Source: Acidimicrobiia bacterium
GTDB lineage: Bacteria > Actinomycetota > Acidimicrobiia > Acidimicrobiales > Ilumatobacteraceae
NCBI GenBank assembly: GCA_013815505.1
Contig: JACDGA010000013.1
Location: 1 to 14,503 of the forward strand
Length of the DNA: 14,503 nucleotides
Direction: 5' to 3'
Of the stretch, positions 1 through 6,337 are shown one piece after another. The notes below the pieces were generated by a model. The model was not told the origin of the DNA. It saw only the letters and a program-made list of their open reading frames with translations, and ran no database searches. Each line of letters opens with the position of its first letter. Position 1 is the stretch's first letter. A program made the translations under genes and the position numbers.

Positions 1-2
1 TC

Positions 3-329
3 GCGCCGGTGCGCACGAACGCTGACCTCAACCGGGCGGCCCAGCTCCACTCGCAGGATCAGGCGGACCGGGACGTGATGAGTCACACCGGGTCGGACGG
101 CTCCAATGCCGGGCAACGCATCTCGCGAGAGGGGTACCGCTGGATCACGTATGGGGAGAACGTTGCCGCCGGCTATCCGACTGCCAGCGCGGTGATGCGT
201 GGCTGGATGAACAGTGCCGGGCACCGCCGCAACATCCTTCACCCAGGTTTCAAGGACATCGGCGTCGGACTGGCCACATCCGACGATGGCACCCGGTACT
301 GGACGATGGTGCTCGCAAGTCGCGGGTGA
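3..329 (+). CDS. CAP (SCP/PR-1-like) domain protein, 5' end cut off by the window edge
   Basis: This is the C-terminal part of a CAP-superfamily protein; the reading frame is already open at base 3, so the GTG at 9 is unlikely to be the true start. Visible family features, numbered from base 3, are AAQLHSQDQA (12-21), MSHTGSDG (26-33), the GENVAAGYP block (51-59), GWMNSAGHRRNIL (67-79) and the closing GVGLA...YWTMVLA strands. The His and Glu residues that line the CAP cavity (H28, E52, H74) are present. Bacterial CAP proteins are usually secreted or surface-attached, but the signal peptide would lie outside the window, so location is inferred. Their biochemical role is generally not established. 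Downstream lies a decayed strip rather than an operon partner. Family assignment is firm; function is unknown. Confidence 0.88.
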   Translation, partial: APVRTNADLNRAAQLHSQDQADRDVMSHTGSDGSNAGQRISREGYRWITYGENVAAGYPTASAVMRGWMNSAGHRRNILHPGFKDIGVGLATSDDGTRYWTMVLASRG

Positions 330-387
330 CGGTCTGCAACGAGCGGATTCGGCCCGGAGGCTGACAGACTTCACGCATGAGAAGGGC

Positions 388-570
388 CGCTGCACCAACG
401 GTCACCACCCGGTCGCCGACCCGGAATCCAGTGACCCCGTCGCCGACGGCGACGACGCTGCCGGCTGCCTGCGCCCCAACGATGTGTGGAACCCGCGCCG
501 GCGCAGCCGTCTGCCGGTAGATCGAATCGCCGCCCTCATCATCGAGGAGTGTCGCGACAAGAGTAGGTCC
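388..570 (-). pseudogene. Remnant of a quinone-oxidoreductase-like (MDR, GroES-fold) dehydrogenase
   Basis: Reading the minus strand in the frame with codons at 585-583, 582-580 and so on gives GGDSIYRQ, then VPHIVGAQAAGSVVAVGDGV (492-433), then TGFRVGDRVVTVGA (432-391). This is the typical G-x-x-x-A-G-x-V-x-x-V-G...F-x-V-G-D-R-V pattern of the N-terminal GroES-like domain of medium-chain dehydrogenases, closest in feel to zeta-crystallin-type quinone oxidoreductases. Similarity is lost beyond about 390 on the 3' side, and an in-frame TGA sits at 609-607 on the 5' side. No start codon, Rossmann fold or remaining domain is present in any frame nearby. I read it as a fragment of about 50 residues left by deletion. 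It lies between the CAP gene and the Uma2 gene, in the 284 bases that otherwise hold no gene. Confidence 0.55.
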
Positions 571-613
571 CGAGATCCGACCGGGTGTCGAGCGAGCGGT
601 CTCAGGTCACAGA

Positions 614-1138
614 TCAGTCGGCCGGCGGCCAATCGATGTGGTCGGCGAGGTCGCCCACGTCGATGCCGAGCAGGGTGCTCCGCTCGACCTGGCGGAACCT
701 GCGGTCGTCGCGCTCCATCCAGGTGACGGCTCGCCTGCTGGGATCGATGATCACGACCTCGTCGACATCACGCGCGGCGTAGAACGGCAGCTTCTCCCAC
801 GTCTCGTCGTCGGGCGAGACGATCTCGACGACGATGGCAGCGGTCGCCAGCCAGGCGTCGTTCGACCGCGATCGGTGGAACCCGCGATCGGGGACCCGGT
901 AGTCGCCGGGCTCGCCGAGGTTGAACGGTCCGCTCCCGAACAGCCCGACGGCCGCCGCCGCAGGCGTCAGCAACACGGCGATGGCGTTGTCGACCAGCGC
1001 ATGGCCGTGCCGCGGCGCAGGCGCCATGTGGTACTCGCCCTTCCACACCTCGTCGTACCGATCGGCACCGGTGGCACGTCGGCGCTCGATGAGCTCGTCG
1101 AGCTCGTGAGGGCGATCCCCGAGCACGACCGTGCGCAT
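614..1138 (-). CDS. Uma2 family (DUF820) PD-(D/E)XK-fold nuclease-like protein
   Basis: A 174-residue protein from the ATG at 1138; a longer frame opens at 1165 with a GTG, but the ATG is preceded by a G-rich GGTTGGGG stretch and matches where the homology begins. Family marks are VPDRGFHR (82-89, with D84), VVEIVSPDDETWEKLPFY (103-120, with E105, K116 and Y120) and the VDEVVIIDP strand (125-133). Together these form the restriction-endonuclease-like core of the Uma2 family. The length is normal for the family and the frame is intact, so it may be functional. Uma2 proteins are common in actinobacteria and cyanobacteria and lack a settled role; nuclease activity is predicted from fold. It is divergent from the toxin chimera, with 32 bp between them, and sits in a decayed accessory strip, which suggests it travelled with mobile or defence-type genes. 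That last point is inference. Confidence 0.85.
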   Translation of the reverse strand: MRTVVLGDRPHELDELIERRRATGADRYDEVWKGEYHMAPAPRHGHALVDNAIAVLLTPAAAAVGLFGSGPFNLGEPGDYRVPDRGFHRSRSNDAWLATAAIVVEIVSPDDETWEKLPFYAARDVDEVVIIDPSRRAVTWMERDDRRFRQVERSTLLGIDVGDLADHIDWPPAD

Positions 1139-1170
1139 GCCCCAACCGTACCGCGTGGTGTACACGTCGG

Positions 1171-1554
1171 TTGCTGACGGATGTGTCCCGCGCCGTGGGC
1201 TATGCGCAGATCCTCGGGCGGCTGCTGGTCGATCTCGATCTACGGGCGGGCCTGGTGCCCGATGCGATGCTCGCTGGGCTGTGCATCGAGCACGGCCCGT
1301 TCCTCGTCATGACCCGAACGGCGGCGATCCCGGTGCTCAACGTGGTGCTCGTGGCGCCTGTCACTCGCACCATCCGCGACATCCCCACCGAGCTTCGCCT
1401 GGGACCGGACGAGGGGATGCCTGTGGAGTGTGCGGCAAGCTTCGACAACCTGCGCGTCGTGCCGAAGGCGAACCTCGTCGAGCGTGCCTGCGTGCTGGAC
1501 GGGTTGCGCATGGCCGAGGCATGCACAGCGATCCGTGCCGCCGTCGACTGCTGA
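1171..1554 (+). pseudogene. Chimera of a VapC (PIN) C-terminal piece fused in frame to an N-truncated MazF/PemK toxin
   Basis: An open frame of 127 residues from a TTG. Residues 11-42 (YAQILGRLLVDLDL...CIEHG) are the late part of a VapC-type PIN domain, nearly identical in protein to the VapC copy downstream (28 of 32 residues). From residue 43 (base 1297) the protein becomes MazF-like: PFLVMTRTAAIPVLNVV, VLVAPVTRTIRDIPTEL, GMPVECAASFDNLRVVPKA and a C-terminal helix ending EACTAIRAAVDC. The first MazF strand and the Arg of the usual R-P motif (R25 in B. subtilis MazF) are replaced by VapC sequence (HGP), while the Thr of the VTRT motif (T65 here) is kept. Only one PIN acid (D31) survives. Neither toxin should be active, so I call it a pseudogene, though the frame is open across the junction. 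No clear ribosome binding site or cognate antitoxin gene is seen. Confidence 0.8.
1201..1296 (+). repeat. VapC-fragment direct repeat, copy 1
   Basis: 96 bases that match 1818-1913 in the same orientation and reading frame, with 17 differences by my count (about 82% identity), most of them at third codon positions. It ends exactly where the chimera switches to MazF sequence. Confidence 0.85.
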
Positions 1555-1586
1555 CCACAGTCGTCCGCACTCGAGCCGCCGTGTGA

Positions 1587-1985
1587 CGCGGATCGGCCGC
1601 GCTCTCCCCGTTTCACGACAAGGCGAGGTCGTGGCTCGAGGAGGCGCTCAATGGCCCGCGCCGGGTGGGGATCCCGTGGCAGTCCACGGGATCGTTCGTC
1701 CGCATCGTGACGAACCCGCGAGCGCTCGCCGAGCCGATGCGTCCCGCAGCGGCGTGGTCGATGGTCGAGTCGTGGCTCGACGCGCCGGCAGCGTGGGTGC
1801 CCACGCCGTCCTCCGGCTACCGCGAGATCCTGGGGCGGCTGCTCGTCGACCTCGACCTCCACGCCGGACTCGTGCCCGACGCGATGCTCGCCGCGCTGTG
1901 CATCGAGCACGGCCTGACGATGGTGTCCGCCGACTCCGACTTCGCCCGCTTCACCGATGTCACCTGGTTCAACCCCGTCGCCTGA
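1587..1985 (+). pseudogene. VapC-family PIN-domain toxin lacking its N-terminus
   Basis: The frame opens after a TGA at 1584-1586 and reads SPFHDKARSWLEEALNGP (from 1605), then GIPWQSTGSFVRIVTNP, then YREILGRLL...VPDAMLAALCIEHG and finally SADSDFARFTDVTWFNP. This matches actinobacterial VapC ribonucleases from about residue 20 to the end. The missing piece is the first strand, which carries the first catalytic Asp (the usual D-x-N-x-L motif); I do not find it in another frame just upstream. The later PIN acids are kept (Asp in VPDAMLA, Asps in SADSDF). A GTG at 1665 could start a 106-residue product, but this would begin in the middle of the fold. No VapB antitoxin gene is next to it. I infer a 5' truncation, probably linked to the rearrangement that made the upstream chimera. 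It converges on the phosphatase gene. Confidence 0.75.
1818..1913 (+). repeat. VapC-fragment direct repeat, copy 2
   Basis: Partner of 1201-1296. This copy lies inside the longer VapC remnant and continues into the normal VapC C-terminus (residues GLTMVSADSDF onward), so it represents the parental-type arrangement. Confidence 0.85.
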
Positions 1986-2016
1986 TCTGCGGCGCATCCG
2001 GCCGCCTCGGCATCAG
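1982..2016. terminator. Possible bidirectional stem-loop between convergent gene ends
   Basis: CTGAT at 1982-1986 pairs with ATCAG at 2012-2016, and GCGGC at 1989-1993 pairs with GCCGC at 2001-2005 around a 7-base loop. The two outer arms contain the stop codons of the VapC remnant and of the phosphatase gene. There is no T-run on either side and the internal loop is uneven, so this is only a weak terminator candidate. Confidence 0.25.
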
Positions 2017-2591
2017 CCCTTCGGCCTCCACGAACCGTTGCGGACGAGCGTCGTCACCGCTGCGACGACCTGCTCGACCATCGCCTCGTGCTCGGACGCC
2101 GGCCCGCCGTAGGGGTCGGCAACGTCGTCGGCGGAATCGGGTCGCATCATCTCCGAAGCCCGCCGATGCGCGCCCATTCGACCCAACCAGGCGGCGAACG
2201 GCTCGTCGTCGCCCGCCGGAGCCGACGCCGACGCACGGCGGGCGAGCTCGAGCAGCGTGAACGTCCGCGTCCAGGCCGAGGGGTCCAACACGGCGACGTG
2301 GCGAAGGTGTGCGCGGGTCATCGTCAGGATGAGGTCGGCGCCGTCGGTCCCGAGCAGGTCGCCGGTCAACGTCCTACGTCGGTGCCCCGACACGTCGACC
2401 CCCGCCCGGGCGGCGGCCGCGACGGTGAATCGATCCACGGACGGCTCGATCTCGGCAGTGCCGGCGGACGAGACGACCCATGCGTCACCGTCGGTGTCCA
2501 CCGCACCGTCGAGCGCCAGCCGTAACAGTCCCTCGACGACGGGCGATCGACAGACGTTCGCCGTGCAGATCACCAACGCCCGTTTCGCCAC
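2013..2591 (-). CDS. Low-molecular-weight protein tyrosine phosphatase
   Basis: A 192-residue cytoplasmic phosphatase of the LMW-PTP/arsenate-reductase fold, starting at a GTG. The P-loop lies at the N-terminus: VICTANVCRSP gives the C-x5-R-S signature with nucleophile C9, R15 and S16. The general-acid loop appears as VADPYGG with D159, next to Tyr161, followed by the closing helix (EAMVEQVVAAVTTLV). The family removes phosphate from tyrosine residues; in actinobacteria relatives act on bacterial tyrosine kinases or, when secreted, on host proteins, but the substrate here cannot be told. It is somewhat longer than the 150-160 residues usual for the family because of an insertion around 118-150 (RRASASAPAGDDE and following). 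It is divergent from the membrane-protein gene across 100 bp and stands alone on its strand. Confidence 0.93.
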   Translation of the reverse strand: MAKRALVICTANVCRSPVVEGLLRLALDGAVDTDGDAWVVSSAGTAEIEPSVDRFTVAAAARAGVDVSGHRRRTLTGDLLGTDGADLILTMTRAHLRHVAVLDPSAWTRTFTLLELARRASASAPAGDDEPFAAWLGRMGAHRRASEMMRPDSADDVADPYGGPASEHEAMVEQVVAAVTTLVRNGSWRPKG

Positions 2592-2631
2592 GGTCCGACC
2601 GTAGGTGAACCAGAACCGCTCTCTCGCAGAA

Positions 2632-2645
2632 GGGGACTGCTCCCC
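2632..2645. promoter_or_regulatory. Small perfect inverted repeat in the divergent intergenic region
   Basis: GGGGA at 2632-2636 and TCCCC at 2641-2645 flank a 4-base loop (CTGC) in the 100-bp gap between the phosphatase and membrane-protein genes. It could be an operator or an RNA hairpin serving either gene. I could not place convincing -35/-10 elements around it, so the role is open. Confidence 0.25.
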
Positions 2646-2691
2646 GGCGAGGTGGGTTCAGGTAATTCTGTCGCTGCACCAAGATGGGGCG

Positions 2692-4437
2692 ATGAGCAAC
2701 GTGCCACCGTTTTCGGCGCAGCCTCCCCCTCCCCCTCCCCCGCCGTCGGGCGGATTCGCCCCGCCATCTCCGCAGCCGCCGCACTACCCCGCTGCGTCGT
2801 CGCCGCCGCCCGGCGCACCCGTGGCAAGGCCAAACGTCGGCCTTGCGATGCTGACGGCTGTCGTTGCAGCCGCGGCAGGGTTCGCCGTCCTCGTGGCGAG
2901 CAAGCAGGCGCTCCTCGATCGTGACGTCGACGAGCGTCACTTCTTCATCCAGGTCGCCGTGTTCGTCGTTGCCGGACTCGGCTGGGCTCTCGCCCATCCC
3001 GGCCCGCAGCGAGCGTTGCGGGCGGGGCTGGGCGCCGTGGCCGGTGCGATCGCCGGTGTCGCCGGCACGTTCGCCCTCGGCTCGACCGACCAGCACATCG
3101 AGGCGTACGGCGACGAGGTCGTCTCCGGCTCGTCCGCAGGCCGCGCGCTGCTGTGGGCCGCCGTCACCGCCGCGGCGTGGGCCGTCACGATCGTGGCCGG
3201 CACCCCACGCGAGCAGATGGCGCGTTCGGCCACCGGCGCCGCCTTCGGGGGCGCCGCCACGGGCGCTGCGATGGGGCTGCTCGCCGGCACGACCCAGTTC
3301 GGCACGGACATCTTCACCACCGACCTGTGGTTCAGCCTGCCGTTCGCCGACGCCGGCGACGCCGTGAATGCACTCCCCCTCCTGCTCGTCGCCTGCGTCG
3401 TGCCGCTCTTCCTGGCTGCGACGGCGGGGCGTGCGATGTCGTTCGGTCCGATCCTCACCACCGGCATCGCGGCGTCGCTGCTGTTGCCGGCGATCGGTGG
3501 TCTTGCCGGCTACCAGACCGACCTCGACGAGGCCCGACGCGACGGCGCGCTGGTCACATCGCCCGACGAGCTCGATCTCGATGAAGATGACGGCAGCGGG
3601 ACCAGCAGCGGCAGCGACCGTGGCGACGACGATCCCGTCACGACCGACGATCCCGTCACGACCGACAGCGACCCGGTTGTTGTCTCCACGCCCGACACCG
3701 CTGGGCCGGCGACCACGGCGCCACGACCAACGAGTCCACCTACGACGACCCCACCCCCGCCCACTACCCGCGAAACCAGGCCACCGACGACGACCCGCCC
3801 CACCCGACCCCCTGTCACGACGCCGCGGACGGTGCCTGCTCGCGTCGATCCCGGCTATCCCGTGGTCGTGAAGGCGGAGATCAACGGTTCGAACCAATCG
3901 ATCGACCAGGTTCGCACCGAGATCCTGTTCGGACCGCCGACGAAGCCCGGCCGCGCGCCCGTGCTGCAGGGCGGCAAGGTCAGCTGCGCTCCGCAGGGCT
4001 CCGCCGTCATCCCGTTCTACGTCACGTCCACACCAACCACGGCCAACGGGCCGCACAAGGTCTCTCTGCGTTGGTCGCAGTCGTTGTCGGGACGAGCCGA
4101 CACCGGCCGCTTCCCGATGACCATCGAGTTCCACGACTTCAACGGCACCCGCTGCACGAGTGCGACGAACTCGGACCTCCTGCAGACCGGGGCCGTCTAC
4201 GAGTGGGCGAGGCTCGTCAAGAATGAGGAAGGCGCCGGCAACGGCTACATCATCGTGGAGAACTACTGGGACGCGAACGGCAAGCCGGTCGGCAAGTCGT
4301 CGGCGTTGCTGTCGGTGATCCCGGTCCTCAACGACGAGTTCACGACCAACACGTTCATCATCACCGGCAGCGACATCATCAGCTACGAAGACCCGCAGAC
4401 GGGCGACACCTACGGCGTGATGCGGATCGCCCGCTGA
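2692..4437 (+). CDS. Multi-pass membrane protein with Pro-rich N-terminus and unrecognised C-terminal domain
   Basis: 581 residues from the ATG at 2692, preceded by ATGGGG about 3 bases upstream; the longer frame from 2605 would add 29 residues without membrane or Pro-rich character. Order of parts: a Pro/Gly/Ala-rich cytoplasm-like tail (1-46, with a run of eight prolines at 11-18), about six or seven hydrophobic segments (roughly 49-70, 84-102, 111-130, 152-170, 182-200, 226-245, 252-274), an acidic stretch (291-325), a Thr/Pro-rich linker (326-383) and a globular C-terminal part (385-581) with two cysteines (C432, C488) and beta-rich character. The linker and cysteines suggest that the C-terminal part is outside the membrane. 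I do not recognise the family and assign no function. Its 3' end overlaps that of mutM by 28 bases on the opposite strand. Confidence 0.85.
   Translation: MSNVPPFSAQPPPPPPPPSGGFAPPSPQPPHYPAASSPPPGAPVARPNVGLAMLTAVVAAAAGFAVLVASKQALLDRDVDERHFFIQVAVFVVAGLGWALAHPGPQRALRAGLGAVAGAIAGVAGTFALGSTDQHIEAYGDEVVSGSSAGRALLWAAVTAAAWAVTIVAGTPREQMARSATGAAFGGAATGAAMGLLAGTTQFGTDIFTTDLWFSLPFADAGDAVNALPLLLVACVVPLFLAATAGRAMSFGPILTTGIAASLLLPAIGGLAGYQTDLDEARRDGALVTSPDELDLDEDDGSGTSSGSDRGDDDPVTTDDPVTTDSDPVVVSTPDTAGPATTAPRPTSPPTTTPPPPTTRETRPPTTTRPTRPPVTTPRTVPARVDPGYPVVVKAEINGSNQSIDQVRTEILFGPPTKPGRAPVLQGGKVSCAPQGSAVIPFYVTSTPTTANGPHKVSLRWSQSLSGRADTGRFPMTIEFHDFNGTRCTSATNSDLLQTGAVYEWARLVKNEEGAGNGYIIVENYWDANGKPVGKSSALLSVIPVLNDEFTTNTFIITGSDIISYEDPQTGDTYGVMRIAR
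3631..3666 (+). repeat. 18-bp perfect tandem duplication in the linker
   Basis: Two exact adjacent copies of GATCCCGTCACGACCGAC encode DPVTTD twice (residues 314-325 of the membrane protein). In-frame and perfect, so a recent replication-slippage event in a flexible linker is likely. Confidence 0.9.
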
Positions 4438-5297
4438 CCGCGGCCGCCACCCGGCAGTCGCTGGCAGACGGGACAGAACACGGTCGAGCGCCCGCTCCAG
4501 CGCAGGTGACGCAGGATCCCGCGGCCGCACGTCAGGCACCGCAGCCCGGCACGGCCGTAGACGCGATGGCGCGTCTGGTAGCTGCCCGACTCGCCCATGA
4601 GGTCGACGTAGCGAGCGTCGACGAGCGTCGATCCCCTCGCCGCAACGGCGTCATCGAGGATGCGCACGATGCAAGTGTGCAACCGTGTCACGGCGGCGCC
4701 GCTGAGCCGCGACGACAACGCCTCTGGGTGCACCTTCGCGGCATGCAGGATCTCGTCGGCGTAGATGTTGCCGATGCCGGCGATCACGTGCTGGTCGAGC
4801 AGCAAGGGCTTCACCAGACGCGATCGGCCACGCACGATCGCCGCCAACGTCGCCCGGTCGAACGGGTCCGCCACGGGATCGACACCGAGCCGGGCGAGCT
4901 CGGGTAGCACGACGTCGGCGCGCTCGGGGTCGAACACGACGACTTCGCCGAACGTTCGCGGGTCGACGAACGCCAGCGTCTGGCGCCGCTCCCCGTCGAA
5001 CGTCACGGCGACATGCGTATGGCTCGGACGAGCGTCGTGCTCCTCCAGCCACAGCAGCTGGCCGCTCATTCGGAGATGGATCATCACCGCCTCACGGGAG
5101 TCGAGCATCACCAGCAGGTACTTGCCCCTGCGACGCACCGCGATCGGCGTCGTACCCATCAGCCCGTCGAACACGGCTTCGGGCGACGTGCGCCGCACCG
5201 TGCGGGCACCGGTGACCACCACATCGACGACCCGGCGGCCGAGGATCGTCTCCGCCAGCCCGCGCCGCACCGTCTCGACCTCGGGAAGCTCTGGCAC
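4410..5297 (-). CDS. mutM: Formamidopyrimidine-DNA glycosylase (Fpg/MutM)
   Basis: A 295-residue base-excision repair enzyme that removes 8-oxoguanine and ring-opened purines and nicks the resulting site. The start is a GTG read as Met, giving the processed catalytic N-terminus PELPEVETVRRGL (P2 nucleophile, E3); a longer open frame upstream only overlaps rnc. Other landmarks are K59 in RRGKYLL, the helix-two-turn-helix segment with GIGNIYADEIL (174-184), and the C-terminal zinc finger C254-x2-C257...C275-x2-C278, which ends in FCPVCQ with the damage-contacting R270. The motif set fits Fpg rather than Nei. It begins 8 bases after rnc, as in many actinobacteria, so co-transcription is likely. 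The last 28 bases overlap the 3' end of the convergent membrane-protein gene. Confidence 0.96.
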   Translation of the reverse strand: MPELPEVETVRRGLAETILGRRVVDVVVTGARTVRRTSPEAVFDGLMGTTPIAVRRRGKYLLVMLDSREAVMIHLRMSGQLLWLEEHDARPSHTHVAVTFDGERRQTLAFVDPRTFGEVVVFDPERADVVLPELARLGVDPVADPFDRATLAAIVRGRSRLVKPLLLDQHVIAGIGNIYADEILHAAKVHPEALSSRLSGAAVTRLHTCIVRILDDAVAARGSTLVDARYVDLMGESGSYQTRHRVYGRAGLRCLTCGRGILRHLRWSGRSTVFCPVCQRLPGGGRGQRAIRITP

Positions 5298-5305
5298 CGC
5301 CGCCG

Positions 5306-5998
5306 TCAGCCCGAGACGGGCGACTCCACGACGGCGATGCGCTCGCACGCCTCGGCGGCGGCAGCCCGCTCGGCCGCCTTCTTCGACGACCCCTCCCCCG
5401 TGCCCAGCACGACGCCCTCGACAACAGCCGTCGCGAAGAAGCGCTGGGCGTGGTCGGGGCCGTGCGATCGCACGGTGTACAAGGGCGCACCCTCGCCGCG
5501 TGCCGCGACGAGCTCTTGCAGTCGCGACTTCTCGTCGAGCACCGCCAACTGCTCGTGCGCGACGTCGAGGCGCGGGCCGAGCAGTCGCGCCACGACGCTG
5601 GCCGCGGCGCCGGCGCCGCCGTCGAGGAACACGGCCCCGACGAGCGCCTCGAACGCGTCGGAGAGGATCGACGGCTTGTCCTGACCAGCCGTCGACTGCT
5701 CGCCACGGCCGAGCTTCAGGTGGAGTCCGAGGTCGATCGATCGCGCGGCCTCGGCGAGCGCAATGGCGTTGACGACCGCTTTGCGCAGGTTCGTCAGCTG
5801 GCCCTCCGGGAGGTCCGGATAGCGGCGGTACACGAGCTCGGCGACTGCCCAGCCGACGACGGCGTCGCCGAGGAACTCGAGTCGCTCGTTGCTGGCGGCA
5901 TTGTCGTGCTCGGCGCACCACGAGCGGTGCGACATCGCCTGGTCGAGCAGCGACGCGTCGGTGAACGCGTACCCGATGTGGATGGTCAGGTCGTGCAA
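5306..5998 (-). CDS. rnc: Ribonuclease III
   Basis: A 230-residue double-stranded-RNA endonuclease that processes rRNA precursors and other structured RNAs. The N-terminal RNase III domain carries NERLEFLGDA (37-46) and SDAFEALVGAVFLD (113-126), so the metal-binding acids E38, E41, D45, D114 and E117 fall at the same numbers as in the E. coli enzyme. The double-stranded RNA-binding domain follows (about 155-222) with KSRLQELVAARG near its start and the GSSKKAAERAAA motif at its end. The start is a TTG at 5998 with a G-rich stretch (GCGGGGGC) just upstream; no ATG or GTG is available between it and the acpP stop 23 bases away. It sits between acpP and mutM, a common arrangement, and all three read the same way. 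Confidence 0.95.
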   Translation of the reverse strand: MHDLTIHIGYAFTDASLLDQAMSHRSWCAEHDNAASNERLEFLGDAVVGWAVAELVYRRYPDLPEGQLTNLRKAVVNAIALAEAARSIDLGLHLKLGRGEQSTAGQDKPSILSDAFEALVGAVFLDGGAGAAASVVARLLGPRLDVAHEQLAVLDEKSRLQELVAARGEGAPLYTVRSHGPDHAQRFFATAVVEGVVLGTGEGSSKKAAERAAAAEACERIAVVESPVSG

Positions 5999-6021
5999 CT
6001 GCGCCCCCGCTGCGACGAGCT

Positions 6022-6315
6022 TCAGCTCCGGGTGCGGGCGAAAACGTAGTCGACCGCGTCGCGGACGGTCTTCAGGTCCTCGAGGTCTTCGTCTTCGATG
6101 CGGAACCCGACCGTGCGCTCGCCCATCTCCTCTTCGAGTCCTTCGACGAGCTCGATGAGCGCGAGTGAATCGGCCTCGAGGTCGTCGACGAACGACTGCC
6201 CCTCGCTGATGCCGGATGGTTCGATCTCCAAGATGTCGGCGAGGCGGTCGCGGATGATCTCGAAGATCTCCTCGCGGCTGAAGGGGCTCTGTTCGACGTG
6301 GGTCTCAGCTGGCAC
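6022..6315 (-). CDS. acpP: Acyl carrier protein
   Basis: A 97-residue acidic protein that carries fatty-acyl chains on a phosphopantetheine arm. The attachment site is S50 in LEADSLALIELVEGLEEE, within helix II; the preceding SFVDDL and the C-terminal LKTVRDAVDYVFA helix complete the four-helix fold. I chose the GTG at 6315 because the N-terminal extension to 6387 is not ACP-like and would overlap plsX; GGGGGCT lies 15-20 bases upstream. The protein is about 20 residues longer than E. coli AcpP, with extra residues at the N-terminus (MPAETHVEQSPFS) and an insertion around 64-72. Its neighbour 22 bases upstream is plsX, which uses acyl-ACP, and rnc follows after 23 bases; this plsX-acpP-rnc order is widespread. 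Confidence 0.95.
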   Translation of the reverse strand: MPAETHVEQSPFSREEIFEIIRDRLADILEIEPSGISEGQSFVDDLEADSLALIELVEGLEEEMGERTVGFRIEDEDLEDLKTVRDAVDYVFARTRS

Positions 6316-6337
6316 GACGGTGAGCCTAGCCCCCGTG

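Noticed and set aside
402..632. Minus-strand open frame of 76 codons near the left edge
   Set aside because: It is offset from the frame that shows dehydrogenase similarity, and its product has no family features.
1430..2260. Long plus-strand open frame of 276 codons across the toxin strip
   Set aside because: The product is an Arg/Pro/Ala-rich shadow of the VapC and phosphatase regions in another frame, with no recognisable domain.
2485..4539. 684-codon minus-strand open frame under the membrane-protein gene
   Set aside because: It is antisense to a gene with clear membrane segments and linker, and its product is a low-complexity Arg/Gly/His mixture typical of high-GC shadow frames.
4410..5921. 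503-codon frame suggesting a longer mutM or an rnc-mutM fusion
   Set aside because: Residues before the GTG at 5297 are a shadow of rnc in another frame; the Fpg catalytic Pro must be at the N-terminus, so the short form is correct.
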